This document shows positions 37,216 to 45,409 of a DNA stretch of 64,000 bases, piece by piece. Positions within the stretch are counted from its first letter, which is position 1. Every line of letters begins with the position of its first letter. The stretch is from Rhizobium mongolense USDA 1844 (GTDB taxonomy: Bacteria > Pseudomonadota > Alphaproteobacteria > Rhizobiales > Rhizobiaceae), in contig NZ_ATTQ01000003.1 in NCBI RefSeq assembly GCF_000419765.1, forward strand, positions 124,001 to 188,000, written 5' to 3'. Under the pieces are notes generated by a model. That model had not been told where the DNA came from and did not search any database. It saw nothing but the letters and a program-made list of their open reading frames with translations. Position numbers and translations under genes: made by a program.

Positions 37216-38979
37216 GTGGTGACAAATTCCGATAACTTCGATCTAATGAACTGGAAACTCTGCCTGCCGATCGACGAGGATGGTGGAACCATTGGTACGG
37301 CTTTGGAGATCCTGGAGCTCACGGGCTTCGAACATTCGTCCTATTTCTACATGGCCGACGATGGGGCGATGGTGTTTCGCGCGATCACTGATGGCGCCTT
37401 GACCAAGGGCACGACTTGCGCGAGGTCAGAGCTGCGCGAGATGGATGGTCACTCGTTAGCCTCCTGGAGCTTGGATGAAGGAGGCACGATGACCGCGACC
37501 TTGAAGGTCGATGAGGCGCCGCAAATGACGGACGGCGTGGATGGGCGTATCGTCGTCGGCCAGATTCATGGTTCGGAAGATGAACTGGTCAGGCTCTATT
37601 GGGAGAATGGTGAAGTCTATTTTAAGAGCGACAAGGGCGGAGACGGCGACGATTCCTTGAGATTCGAGCTCACCAATACAAGCGGTGAAACGCCGCAAGT
37701 TTCTCTTGGGGAGCAGTTCTCCTACGAGATTGACGTTCACGGAGATACACTGACGGTCATCCTCTATGCCGGCGGGGACACGTACACGTCGGTAACAACG
37801 GTCAGTTCCGCCTGGGATGGCGAACAGTTCTACTTCAAGGCGGGTGCCTACCTTGGAAGCAATGAGACGAACAGTACGGGCGCTGGCCAGGTATCATTTT
37901 ATGGGTTTGATTTTTCTCACGTACCAGGCGACGGGTTGGGCGGCCTGGTGAGTACCGTGACAGCCGATGACGGGGCGAGTGACTATTCGGCAGATTCAAC
38001 CGGAACGATCGGCAATGATGTGCTTACGGGCGGTGAGCTCGCTGACGTCATCTACGGCTATGGTGGCGATGACGTCGTTCGCGCAGGTGCCGGCGACGAC
38101 AGGATCGTGGGTGGCTCTGGCGCTGATAAGGTGCTGGGACAGGACGGCGCCGATGTGGTTTCCGCAGGGGCGGGCGATGATATCGTCTATGGCGGCGACG
38201 GTAACGATACAATCGATGGAGGTGCCGGCAACGACACACTCAAGGGCGAAACCGGCGCGAATACGATCACCGGCGGCGATGGAGACGATACCGTCTACGG
38301 TGGGGCAGGTACCGATGACCTGAGTGGTGACGCCGGTGCCGACACGATCGTCGCGGGTGAGGGCGACGATTTCCTCAGCGGCGGCGCGGATAATGATAGG
38401 CTCTATGGCGGTGAAGGCGCCGACCGGCTATACGGCCAAGCCGGTGACGACATGCTAGTCGGTCAGGGCGGCGCTGACAGGCTGGTCGGGGCAGACGGCA
38501 ATGATACGCTCTATGGCTATAGCGATAGTGACAAACTTTATGGCGACGCAGGAGCGGACAAGCTGGTGGGCGGTGACGGCGACGACACGCTCTACGGAGG
38601 GGCCGGCGACGACCGACTTTATGCCGACGAAGGCGCTGACAATCTCTACGGCGGAACGGGCGCCGACACCTTCGTCTTCACTTCGCTCGATCCGTCGACG
38701 TTAACTTCCACCGGCCGCGACGACATCTACCAGTTTTCTAAGGCTGAATCCGATATCATCAATCTCAGCTCGATCGATGCGAACACGACCATTAATGGTG
38801 GTCAAGCCTTCGTTTTCATCGGGACTACTGCGTTTTCACAGCAAGTCTGCGAACTGCGCTATGTCAATACCGGTTCGGAGACCTATATCTATGGCGATGT
38901 CAACGGCGACGGGGCTGCGGACTTTTCGATCCACGTCGATGGCGTCGTCCAGCTTCAGAGCAGCGACTTTATCCTCTGA
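37216..38979 (+). CDS. PL7 alginate lyase with RTX calcium-binding repeats
   Basis: The protein has 587 residues. Residues about 8-235 form a PL7 alginate-lyase domain with the three family motifs: R-SELRE (Arg70), QIH (Gln116, His118) and YFKAGAYL (Tyr206). The His and Tyr are the catalytic pair. About two dozen GGxGxDxx(L/V) nonapeptides fill residues 255-485, a calcium-binding beta-roll. The remaining C-terminus ends in a hydrophobic DFIL, as in type I secretion substrates. No N-terminal signal peptide is present, so export by a type I (PrsDE-like) system is expected. The start is a GTG with GAGGATGAG upstream. It would cut alginate outside the cell. Confidence 0.9.
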   Translation: MVTNSDNFDLMNWKLCLPIDEDGGTIGTALEILELTGFEHSSYFYMADDGAMVFRAITDGALTKGTTCARSELREMDGHSLASWSLDEGGTMTATLKVDEAPQMTDGVDGRIVVGQIHGSEDELVRLYWENGEVYFKSDKGGDGDDSLRFELTNTSGETPQVSLGEQFSYEIDVHGDTLTVILYAGGDTYTSVTTVSSAWDGEQFYFKAGAYLGSNETNSTGAGQVSFYGFDFSHVPGDGLGGLVSTVTADDGASDYSADSTGTIGNDVLTGGELADVIYGYGGDDVVRAGAGDDRIVGGSGADKVLGQDGADVVSAGAGDDIVYGGDGNDTIDGGAGNDTLKGETGANTITGGDGDDTVYGGAGTDDLSGDAGADTIVAGEGDDFLSGGADNDRLYGGEGADRLYGQAGDDMLVGQGGADRLVGADGNDTLYGYSDSDKLYGDAGADKLVGGDGDDTLYGGAGDDRLYADEGADNLYGGTGADTFVFTSLDPSTLTSTGRDDIYQFSKAESDIINLSSIDANTTINGGQAFVFIGTTAFSQQVCELRYVNTGSETYIYGDVNGDGAADFSIHVDGVVQLQSSDFIL

Positions 38980-39160
38980 CGGACAACAGTGGTCGCACCG
39001 GTCCGCTTTCTCTCAATATTTTGTAAATTCGACATTGCTTTTATATAAAAAGTTGTATGATCTTTCAGTTCGTGTAACAATTGAAGTTGTAGGCGTTCAC
39101 GCTTTTATTGAATGGGCTTTTGGGGGAAAATTAGCTTAGGAACAAGGATGGGAGGATCCT

Positions 39161-39424
39161 GTGAACTTGCAGCAAAGAGCAATTTTGAAGGCGGCGCTTG
39201 CGGATATTGAAAATCTCGCAGCGCCCAGACATATCGATCGGGTGAGTGCGGCACTTGGTATGGACATGGTTCAATTCGCCAAGCTCGGCGCCGACGGCAT
39301 GAAACAGGTCATCTACAGCGCGTTACTGTTTGGCAGCACTGCCGCGACAAGCGCTTCCATTCAGAAAAGATGGCGCGACGCAGCACAAGTCAAACTACCG
39401 TCCGCTTCACCAACGCGCAACTGA
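39161..39424 (+). CDS. Small protein of unknown function
   Basis: The 87-residue protein starts at a GTG preceded by a strong GGGAGGATCCT Shine-Dalgarno. It has no signal peptide or membrane segment. The predicted helical sequence includes RAILKAALADIENLAAPRHIDRVSAALGMDMVQF and a hydrophobic QVIYSALLFGSTAA. I do not recognise a family. It lies between the PL7 lyase and the convergent algL-like gene. Confidence 0.6.
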   Translation: MNLQQRAILKAALADIENLAAPRHIDRVSAALGMDMVQFAKLGADGMKQVIYSALLFGSTAATSASIQKRWRDAAQVKLPSASPTRN

Positions 39425-39463
39425 TGTCTGTTTCCCGACCGTTTGCAGCGATTTCGGATTATC

Positions 39464-40636
39464 TCAGAGCAGCGGAAGCGCGTCGAGCTTCAACGCTGCA
39501 GAGTAGCTGGTTTCCGAGGAGATTGTCGATTGGCGCTGACCGGCGATACGCTCGAATTCCGTGGGATCCTGTAGGGCCTCGCGCGTCATCGCCGTGAGAC
39601 GTTTGAACCTGTCGAGGCACTTTGACTGAAGCGGTTCGCCGCTGTCCGAGGCGAGCTTGATGATGGCAGCGAGTGGGCGCAACGCATAGACATGGTAGTC
39701 AAGGGCTTTCTCTCCACGCGACAGTTCCGCCGGCAGGAAGCCGCGATCATCTACCTGGCAAGCGCCGATCTCGAAACTCGTTTTGCCCCATGTCTTGAAA
39801 TCAGCATTATCGAGAAGAAAACCGACGGCAGCGACAGACAGGCCCGCCCAATAACGGTGATTATTCGTCTTCGACTTCGGGCCGAGGCGAAACGAATAAG
39901 CGTCCATGGTATCGCGGGCAAGTGTGCTGAACCATGTCGAGTAAAGCGCCTTACGCTCACTGGAGAGCTCGACCCGTTTGCTGGCCGACCGAACCGCAAG
40001 TGCGATTTCGGCTACCCAGCGGTCGCGGCTAAGATAGGCGTCAACAGTGCGCATGTCCGTCAGCGCCATCGCGGTCGCCCACCGATCGACATTATGCAGC
40101 ACGCATTCTGCCCGTGCCTGGGCAACCAGCGAACTATTTGATCCGGCATAGGCAATGTTGGTCAGTAGCCGAATAGAGTTGCGAATTGGCTGTACGGTCC
40201 TATCGCGCGTTTCCAAGGCCTCGTCGTCGATCGAGGATTTTGACCTGTCGTCAGCCCTGTACTTCGATTGGGTCTGCAGCATTGCGGGCGGCGCAGGAAT
40301 GCTGACGCAAAGAGGAACTTGTTCGGGTTCCGCGCCCGGTGCCCCGCTGCTAAAGCCGTTGGTGGAAAGGGAAGAAATACTGCCGGTTTGGATCGTATAA
40401 TCCTTCTGGGCGGCGACAGCCGCGGTCGCTTCTGATGCCGCGGTATCCTGCTGGTCAGAAGTGCCTAAAAGGCGGCCACTCAGATCTGAGAATAGGGTTG
40501 TCAGCCTCTCTGGAGTGGTTGGCGACTGGATTGTAAACGTGTCGGGCACGGCTGACGCTTCCTGAGCACCGCAGATGGTCGGTGAGAATATGTGAATTGC
40601 AATAATAGTCCCGACTTTGAACGTATTTACTCTCAT
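39464..40636 (-). CDS. AlgL-type (PL5) alginate lyase with N-terminal extension
   Basis: The protein has 390 residues. A signal peptide is followed by a roughly 80-residue low-complexity Ser/Thr/Ala-rich segment absent from Pseudomonas AlgL. The PL5 catalytic region is complete: TNNHRYWAGLSVAAVGFLL with the Asn-His pair, and later RGEKALDYHVYALRPL with the catalytic Tyr region. The substrate would be mannuronate-rich alginate in the periplasm. It is divergent from the biosynthesis operon across a long AT-rich region and convergent with the 87-residue gene. A second AlgL sits inside the operon at 59761. Confidence 0.85.
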   Translation of the reverse strand: MRVNTFKVGTIIAIHIFSPTICGAQEASAVPDTFTIQSPTTPERLTTLFSDLSGRLLGTSDQQDTAASEATAAVAAQKDYTIQTGSISSLSTNGFSSGAPGAEPEQVPLCVSIPAPPAMLQTQSKYRADDRSKSSIDDEALETRDRTVQPIRNSIRLLTNIAYAGSNSSLVAQARAECVLHNVDRWATAMALTDMRTVDAYLSRDRWVAEIALAVRSASKRVELSSERKALYSTWFSTLARDTMDAYSFRLGPKSKTNNHRYWAGLSVAAVGFLLDNADFKTWGKTSFEIGACQVDDRGFLPAELSRGEKALDYHVYALRPLAAIIKLASDSGEPLQSKCLDRFKRLTAMTREALQDPTEFERIAGQRQSTISSETSYSAALKLDALPLL

Positions 40637-41465
40637 CTTTATCTCCCGCGTTTAGGGAGAAAATAGAGGACACGAAGCAATATTCTCTTTTGGTAATGTA
40701 TAAAATTTTATGGAATCTAATTTTTATTTGGTATTGAAGATATTGACTTCAGAGATTGCAATTTACGGAATGAATTAAGTAAATTTTTACTATCAAGAGG
40801 TTCGCCATATTTGGCTGATCGTTGCGTCCGTTTTGGAGCGTTCTCCATGAATGTCAGCAGTGATGATCAGCTATGCGAGCGCAAAAGCGTTTGGATGACC
40901 GACTAACTGTGGTCCATAGATTGGCATCGTGCTGTCCGCGATATGTGTAGGTCGCGGGTAGACATGCGGCCTTGCGGTGGGCTTCGACTTGGCGTTGCTG
41001 GTCATTGCGCGCTTACGCTTAGCGCGTGCCTTTGTCTGGCGATTCTCTCTCAATCGTGCGGTTGACGGAGCGTTGCGCCTTTGCCTCAGTCGTCAAGAAC
41101 TCACATAAATCAATTTTCGGTTAATACTGCGGTGCGCAAAAAATGAGCGCCATGTGCACATATTTTGATCATGTTATAACACGTTGATATTGTTAATAAA
41201 ATTATGAAGCGGAAGCCACTCCTATGTATAAGGTTACTTAATACTGGCTCAAAACGAGTGTGCCTAATTTTGATGCAAATATAAGCTTTCGATTATGTTG
41301 ATAACCGAGTCTCGTTATGTTGACGTCATAAAGAAATGCTGTATTGCAAAATCGAAAGGGGCGCTCTTCGCACGTGCAACATATAGATTTATTTGAATTT
41401 ATTGCGGCGGTTAGAAAAGCGACATTTCTATTCTTTATTGAACGAAAATTGCGGGAAAGGGTGCA
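40637..41465. promoter_or_regulatory. Long AT-rich divergent promoter region of the alginate locus
   Basis: These 829 bases lie between the divergent algL-like gene and algD and are visibly AT-richer than all flanking genes. TGTTATAACA at 41172-41181 is a perfect ten-base palindrome. TTATGTTGA occurs twice as a direct repeat (41293-41301 and 41315-41323), spaced 22 bases, about two helical turns. No coding frame is convincing. The length and composition fit a heavily regulated exopolysaccharide promoter, possibly bound by MucR or another xenogeneic silencer, but that is inference. Confidence 0.6.
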
Positions 41466-42785
41466 GTGGTGGGCAAGAAAAATTGGCGTGTAAGTATTTT
41501 TGGTGCGGGTTATGTTGGGGCCGTATCGGCCGGTTGTCTCGCAAAAGACGGCTTCAAGGTTGTGGCGGTCGATCCGGACCAGTACAAGGTCAAGTGCATC
41601 TCCGAAGGCCACTCTCCAATCTACGAACCAGGCTTGGCTGACCTGATCGAAACCGGTGTCGAGAACGGCCTCTTGACGGCGACCAGCGACTATATCGCCG
41701 CGATCAACGAGACCGATATCTCGTTCTGCTGCCCGGGTACGCCGAGCCGTGAAGACGGTTCGCTGGACACGAGCTATGTCAAGCTGGTCTGCGAGCAGAT
41801 CGGTGTTGCATTGCGCGACAAGAGCGAATTCCACATGGTCGTTATGCGCTCGACGATCCTTCCAGGCACGGTCGAGGACGTGGTCATCCCGGCCCTTGAA
41901 GGCGCCTCCGGCAAGAAGGTCGGAGTGGACTTCGGTCTGGCCTACTACCCGGAATTCCTGCGCGAAGGTACGGCAATCGCCGACTACTACAGCCCAGGTG
42001 CGATCGTCTTTGGCCAGTACGAAGGCGATGAGAAAACCGTTCAGGCGCTGCACGACCTCTGCGCCTCGGTCGAAGTCAAGCCGCACGTCATCCCGATCCG
42101 CAGCGCCGAAATCGTCAAGTACACCAACAACTGCTGGCATGCGGTAAAGATTTCCTTCGCCAACGAAATCGGCAATCTCTGCAAATCCGTCGGCATCGAC
42201 AGCCACGTCGTGATGGATGTTGTCTGCGCCGACACGCGACTCAACATTTCCCGCGCCTATATGAAGCCCGGCTTCGCCTATGGCGGCTCCTGCCTTCCGA
42301 AGGACCTTCGGGCGCTGCGTCATTTCGGCAAGATGCAGAACGTGTCGACGCCGGTCCTCGACGCCACTGTCGAGGCGAACCAGTATCAGCTCGAGCGCGC
42401 CTTCCGCCTCGTCAATCGCTCCGGCGCCAAGAAAATCGGCCTTCTCGGCCTGACCTTCAAGTCGGACACGGACGACCTGCGTGAGAGCCCGCTGGTCCTT
42501 CTGGCCGAACGCTTGATGGGTAAGGGTTACGAGCTGTCGATCTATGACTCCAACGTCTCGGTCAATGATCACGGCGGCCGCAACTACATCTCGCACCTGG
42601 CGAGCTTCATGCGTTCGTCGCCCGAGGAGGTCGTGTCGGAGAGCGAGGCCATCGTGGTCGGCATCAACGGCCAGGGCACCAAGGATGCCCTGAAGGGGGC
42701 GCGGGAAGGCGTTAAGGTCATCGACCTTGTCCGTATCCCCGTCGAGATGCCGTCAGGCGTGCACTACGAAGGTCTCGTCTGGTAA
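41466..42785 (+). CDS. algD: GDP-mannose 6-dehydrogenase AlgD
   Basis: The 439-residue cytoplasmic enzyme oxidises GDP-mannose to GDP-mannuronate, the committed alginate step. The NAD-binding Rossmann motif is SIFGAGYVGAVSAG. The central helix region has VKYTNNCWHAVKISFANEIG, the catalytic Cys276 lies in FAYGGSCLPKDLRAL (Cys268 in P. aeruginosa) and the C-terminal domain holds LGLTFKSDTDDLRESP. These match AlgD better than UDP-glucose dehydrogenases. It starts at a GTG (41466, or the adjacent 41469) after GGGAAAGGG. It is the first gene of the alg operon. Confidence 0.93.
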   Translation: MVGKKNWRVSIFGAGYVGAVSAGCLAKDGFKVVAVDPDQYKVKCISEGHSPIYEPGLADLIETGVENGLLTATSDYIAAINETDISFCCPGTPSREDGSLDTSYVKLVCEQIGVALRDKSEFHMVVMRSTILPGTVEDVVIPALEGASGKKVGVDFGLAYYPEFLREGTAIADYYSPGAIVFGQYEGDEKTVQALHDLCASVEVKPHVIPIRSAEIVKYTNNCWHAVKISFANEIGNLCKSVGIDSHVVMDVVCADTRLNISRAYMKPGFAYGGSCLPKDLRALRHFGKMQNVSTPVLDATVEANQYQLERAFRLVNRSGAKKIGLLGLTFKSDTDDLRESPLVLLAERLMGKGYELSIYDSNVSVNDHGGRNYISHLASFMRSSPEEVVSESEAIVVGINGQGTKDALKGAREGVKVIDLVRIPVEMPSGVHYEGLVW

Positions 42786-42791
42786 ACCCTG

Positions 42792-44321
42792 ATGTTGGGA
42801 GTCCTCAAGCATATCATTTTTGTCCTCCTGTTGGCTCTGTGTGCAGCGCTGCTGCCGCAGCAGGCATTCGACGAGAAGGCACGCGACGCCGCATTGGTGG
42901 TCGGCGTCATCGGGCTGTGGCGTTGGTCTTGGGGACTGCTTCATTTGCTGCGCAGTGTCTGGTTCCGGCTCGTCCGGTTCCCGGCGATGCGTCGAGTGGC
43001 GGAAGCGGCAGCGAAGTCGCAAGGGTTGGGGCATGCCTACTTCCTGATTACGAGCTTCAGGATCGATGCCCCGACCACCACCAAGGTCTATAGCGGCGCT
43101 TTCGTCGCGGCAGCCAATGCGCCCGCCGGTGCAACGATCGTCTGCTCGATCGTTGAAATCGGCGACGAGCGCCTCATTCGTCGCCTTGCCGAAGTAATGT
43201 ATGGCGACAGCCTGCCGTTCCGGCTGGAAATCGTCCGCATTCCAGGGACGGGCAAACGCGATGCGCTGGCCGCCGGCTTCCGTGCCATCGCGGCGCTCAA
43301 CCCGGCTGGCGACGATACCGTCTCGGTGATCGACGGCGACAGCATTGTGCCGCCCGATCTTGTCGAACGGTGCGCCTGCATGTTCCTGATCAATCCGAAT
43401 CTGGGCGCGCTGACCACCGATGAGGTGTGCACCGTCGAGGGCGCGGAAATCTTCAAGCAGTGGTATTCGATGCGTTTTGCGCAGCGCCAGATTCTGATGT
43501 CGTCGCATGGTCTTGCAGAGCGGGTGCTGACGCTGACCGGGCGTATGTCGATGTTCCGCGCGCGGCTTGCCTGCGATCCGGATTTCATCGATCACGTGCA
43601 GAACGACTATATCGACCATTGGCGCCTCGGCCGAATCCGCATGCTCACCGGTGATGACAAGTCGAGCTGGTTCTGGCTGCTGAAGAACGGCTACAACATG
43701 TACTACGTGCCGGACGTTCAAGTGGAGACAATCGAGCAGCCTCCGAGCCCGAGCTTCATTAGCTCCGCCTATGTGCTGATGACCCGCTGGTTCGGCAACA
43801 TGCTGCGCACAAATGCTCGTGCCCTCAATCTTGGGCCGATCAAAATCGGCGCGTTTACTTGGTGGTCGATTCTCGATCAACGCATGTCGATGTGGACCAG
43901 TCTGTCGGGCATCACGCTTGCCCTTCTCGGGACCGCGATGATCACACCGTGGACGGCCGCCTTCTATGTCCTCTGGGTCATCGTCTCGCGTTACATCCTG
44001 GCGCTGACCTTTCTGACCGTGCGTCCGTCGATCAATCTGGTCTATATCCCGCTGCTCTACTTCAATCAGATCTTCGGCTCGGCAGTGAAGGTGCTGATCT
44101 TTTTCCGGCTCGACCGGCAGAAGTGGACGCGCCAGAAGACCGCCTTCAAGCGGACGGATTCCCGGTTCGACGCGGCCTTCAAATTATGGTCGTCCCGGCT
44201 GGTCAACACCGTTGCCGTGCTGGTCTTCGTCTCGGTTCTCGTCTTCCTCGCCAATCTCGGTAGCTATTTCACGGACGAAGTGCCGGAACGCTTGCCGAAA
44301 ATCACTGACAGGGTGTTCTGA
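42792..44321 (+). CDS. alg8: Mannuronan synthase Alg8
   Basis: The protein has 509 residues. A GT2-family glycosyltransferase core is flanked by an N-terminal membrane segment (IIFVLLLALCAALL) and several C-terminal ones (GITLALLGTAMITPW, IVSRYILALTFLTV, TVAVLVFVSVLVFLANLG). Catalytic-site motifs are VIDGDSIVPPD (Asp181, Asp183), TDEVCTVEG, LTGDDKSSWFW and the MTRWFGNMLRTNARAL block typical of Alg8. It polymerises GDP-mannuronate and pushes the chain across the inner membrane with Alg44. It starts six bases after algD and overlaps alg44 (TGATG). Confidence 0.93.
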   Translation: MLGVLKHIIFVLLLALCAALLPQQAFDEKARDAALVVGVIGLWRWSWGLLHLLRSVWFRLVRFPAMRRVAEAAAKSQGLGHAYFLITSFRIDAPTTTKVYSGAFVAAANAPAGATIVCSIVEIGDERLIRRLAEVMYGDSLPFRLEIVRIPGTGKRDALAAGFRAIAALNPAGDDTVSVIDGDSIVPPDLVERCACMFLINPNLGALTTDEVCTVEGAEIFKQWYSMRFAQRQILMSSHGLAERVLTLTGRMSMFRARLACDPDFIDHVQNDYIDHWRLGRIRMLTGDDKSSWFWLLKNGYNMYYVPDVQVETIEQPPSPSFISSAYVLMTRWFGNMLRTNARALNLGPIKIGAFTWWSILDQRMSMWTSLSGITLALLGTAMITPWTAAFYVLWVIVSRYILALTFLTVRPSINLVYIPLLYFNQIFGSAVKVLIFFRLDRQKWTRQKTAFKRTDSRFDAAFKLWSSRLVNTVAVLVFVSVLVFLANLGSYFTDEVPERLPKITDRVF

Positions 44322-45364
44322 TGACTGCGGTTGCTGTGCCCAAGCGTCGTGAACGGGAGTTCCCGCGCTTCAAATTGCCGCTGGCAGCGCTAATCGACGG
44401 AAAGCGCACCGAGGTATGCGACTGGTCGGTGACCGGTCTTGGGCTCGCCGAGGTCGCGCTCACGCAGGCTCCAGGCGAACACCTCGCCGTGACTCTGCTC
44501 GTCGAGACCGAGGGCTCCTGCCTCGAGCTGGCCCTCAGCACGCGCGTCGTCTGGGTGAATCGAGACGAACGACGCGCCGGCCTACAAATTCTCGACCCTG
44601 CGGAGAAGACGGCGCCCTTGGCGCATTTCGCCGACCTCTATCTCGCCGGCCGGGTCGTTCAAAGCGGTTCAAAAATTTACGTATTGGGAACTCAGATGGC
44701 AGAAATGGAAAATGCTAAGGCTGCGGTGGTCGGTGTGACGTCGTCGACCGGGAACGGTCTTGCAGGTCGTATATTCGGGCTATTGATATTCGTCATTATC
44801 GGCTTGGCCGCTTTCTCCTTCCTCTCCAATATCGTCTACAAGAGGCTGTTCACGTTCGAAGCTGTTTCGGCGAGCATTGCTGCCGAGACGGTCACGGTTT
44901 ATCAGCCACGTGATGGCGTGGTCGAATTTGCCGACCTGCCGCAAAAGGTGAAGCAGGGGGACCGTCTGGCGACGATCGCCCTCGATGCGCCGGCCGCCGA
45001 CGGCAGGTCGACGGTGGAAGTTCTGTCTGCCTGCGACTGCTATGTGTTGTCGGTCGACCATCCGGGCTCGACCTATGGCCGCGCCGGCGGCCGGATGCTC
45101 TCGCTCGTCCGCCATGATGCGAGCCTCTACGTGTCGGTTCGCGTGCCGTTCCGCCGTCTCGCCAATATTTCCGAGAAGCCGCAGATCTCGCTCAGCTATC
45201 TCGACGGCGTCGAGGCGAAGAATGTCGACATCCTCTCCATTCCCAAGGTCACCGAATACACCGCCACACAGCTTGAGATTCAGGTGCAGCCGGGTCGCAG
45301 CTTGGACCCGTCCATGGTCGGACAGCCGGTGCTAGCGACCTTCGACACGGCGCCTTGGCACTGA
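44321..45364 (+). CDS. alg44: Alg44, PilZ-domain c-di-GMP receptor and co-polymerase
   Basis: The protein has 347 residues. The N-terminal PilZ domain keeps both c-di-GMP-binding motifs: RxxxR (Arg12-Glu-Phe-Pro-Arg16) and DxSxxG (Asp34, Ser36, Gly39). A single membrane segment (GRIFGLLIFVIIGLAAFSFL) is followed by a periplasmic HlyD/membrane-fusion-like domain (VYQPRDGVVEFADLPQKVKQGD). This is the Alg44 architecture, at slightly under the usual length of about 390. Mannuronan synthesis should therefore be switched on by c-di-GMP. It overlaps alg8. Confidence 0.92.
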   Translation: MTAVAVPKRREREFPRFKLPLAALIDGKRTEVCDWSVTGLGLAEVALTQAPGEHLAVTLLVETEGSCLELALSTRVVWVNRDERRAGLQILDPAEKTAPLAHFADLYLAGRVVQSGSKIYVLGTQMAEMENAKAAVVGVTSSTGNGLAGRIFGLLIFVIIGLAAFSFLSNIVYKRLFTFEAVSASIAAETVTVYQPRDGVVEFADLPQKVKQGDRLATIALDAPAADGRSTVEVLSACDCYVLSVDHPGSTYGRAGGRMLSLVRHDASLYVSVRVPFRRLANISEKPQISLSYLDGVEAKNVDILSIPKVTEYTATQLEIQVQPGRSLDPSMVGQPVLATFDTAPWH

Positions 45365-45409
45365 ATTGCAAAGATTGAGATCCATTGCGTCGCTGACGAA
45401 GCTGGGGGC

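Noticed and set aside
37970..38670. Tandem repeat tract that might be read as a DNA repeat or CRISPR-like array
   Set aside because: The periodicity is the 27-base coding unit of RTX nonapeptides within the lyase gene, not separate repeats with spacers.
40871..41053. 60-codon basic minus-strand frame in the alginate promoter region
   Set aside because: No Shine-Dalgarno and no family. The arginine-rich start looks like chance in a regulatory region.
41240..41262. Possible sigma-54 promoter near TGGCTC
   Set aside because: The GG to GC distance is 14 bases instead of the required 10.
41238..42596. Long minus-strand open frame antisense to algD
   Set aside because: It is the mirror of a high-GC coding gene. 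The plus frame has full AlgD homology and the minus frame has none.
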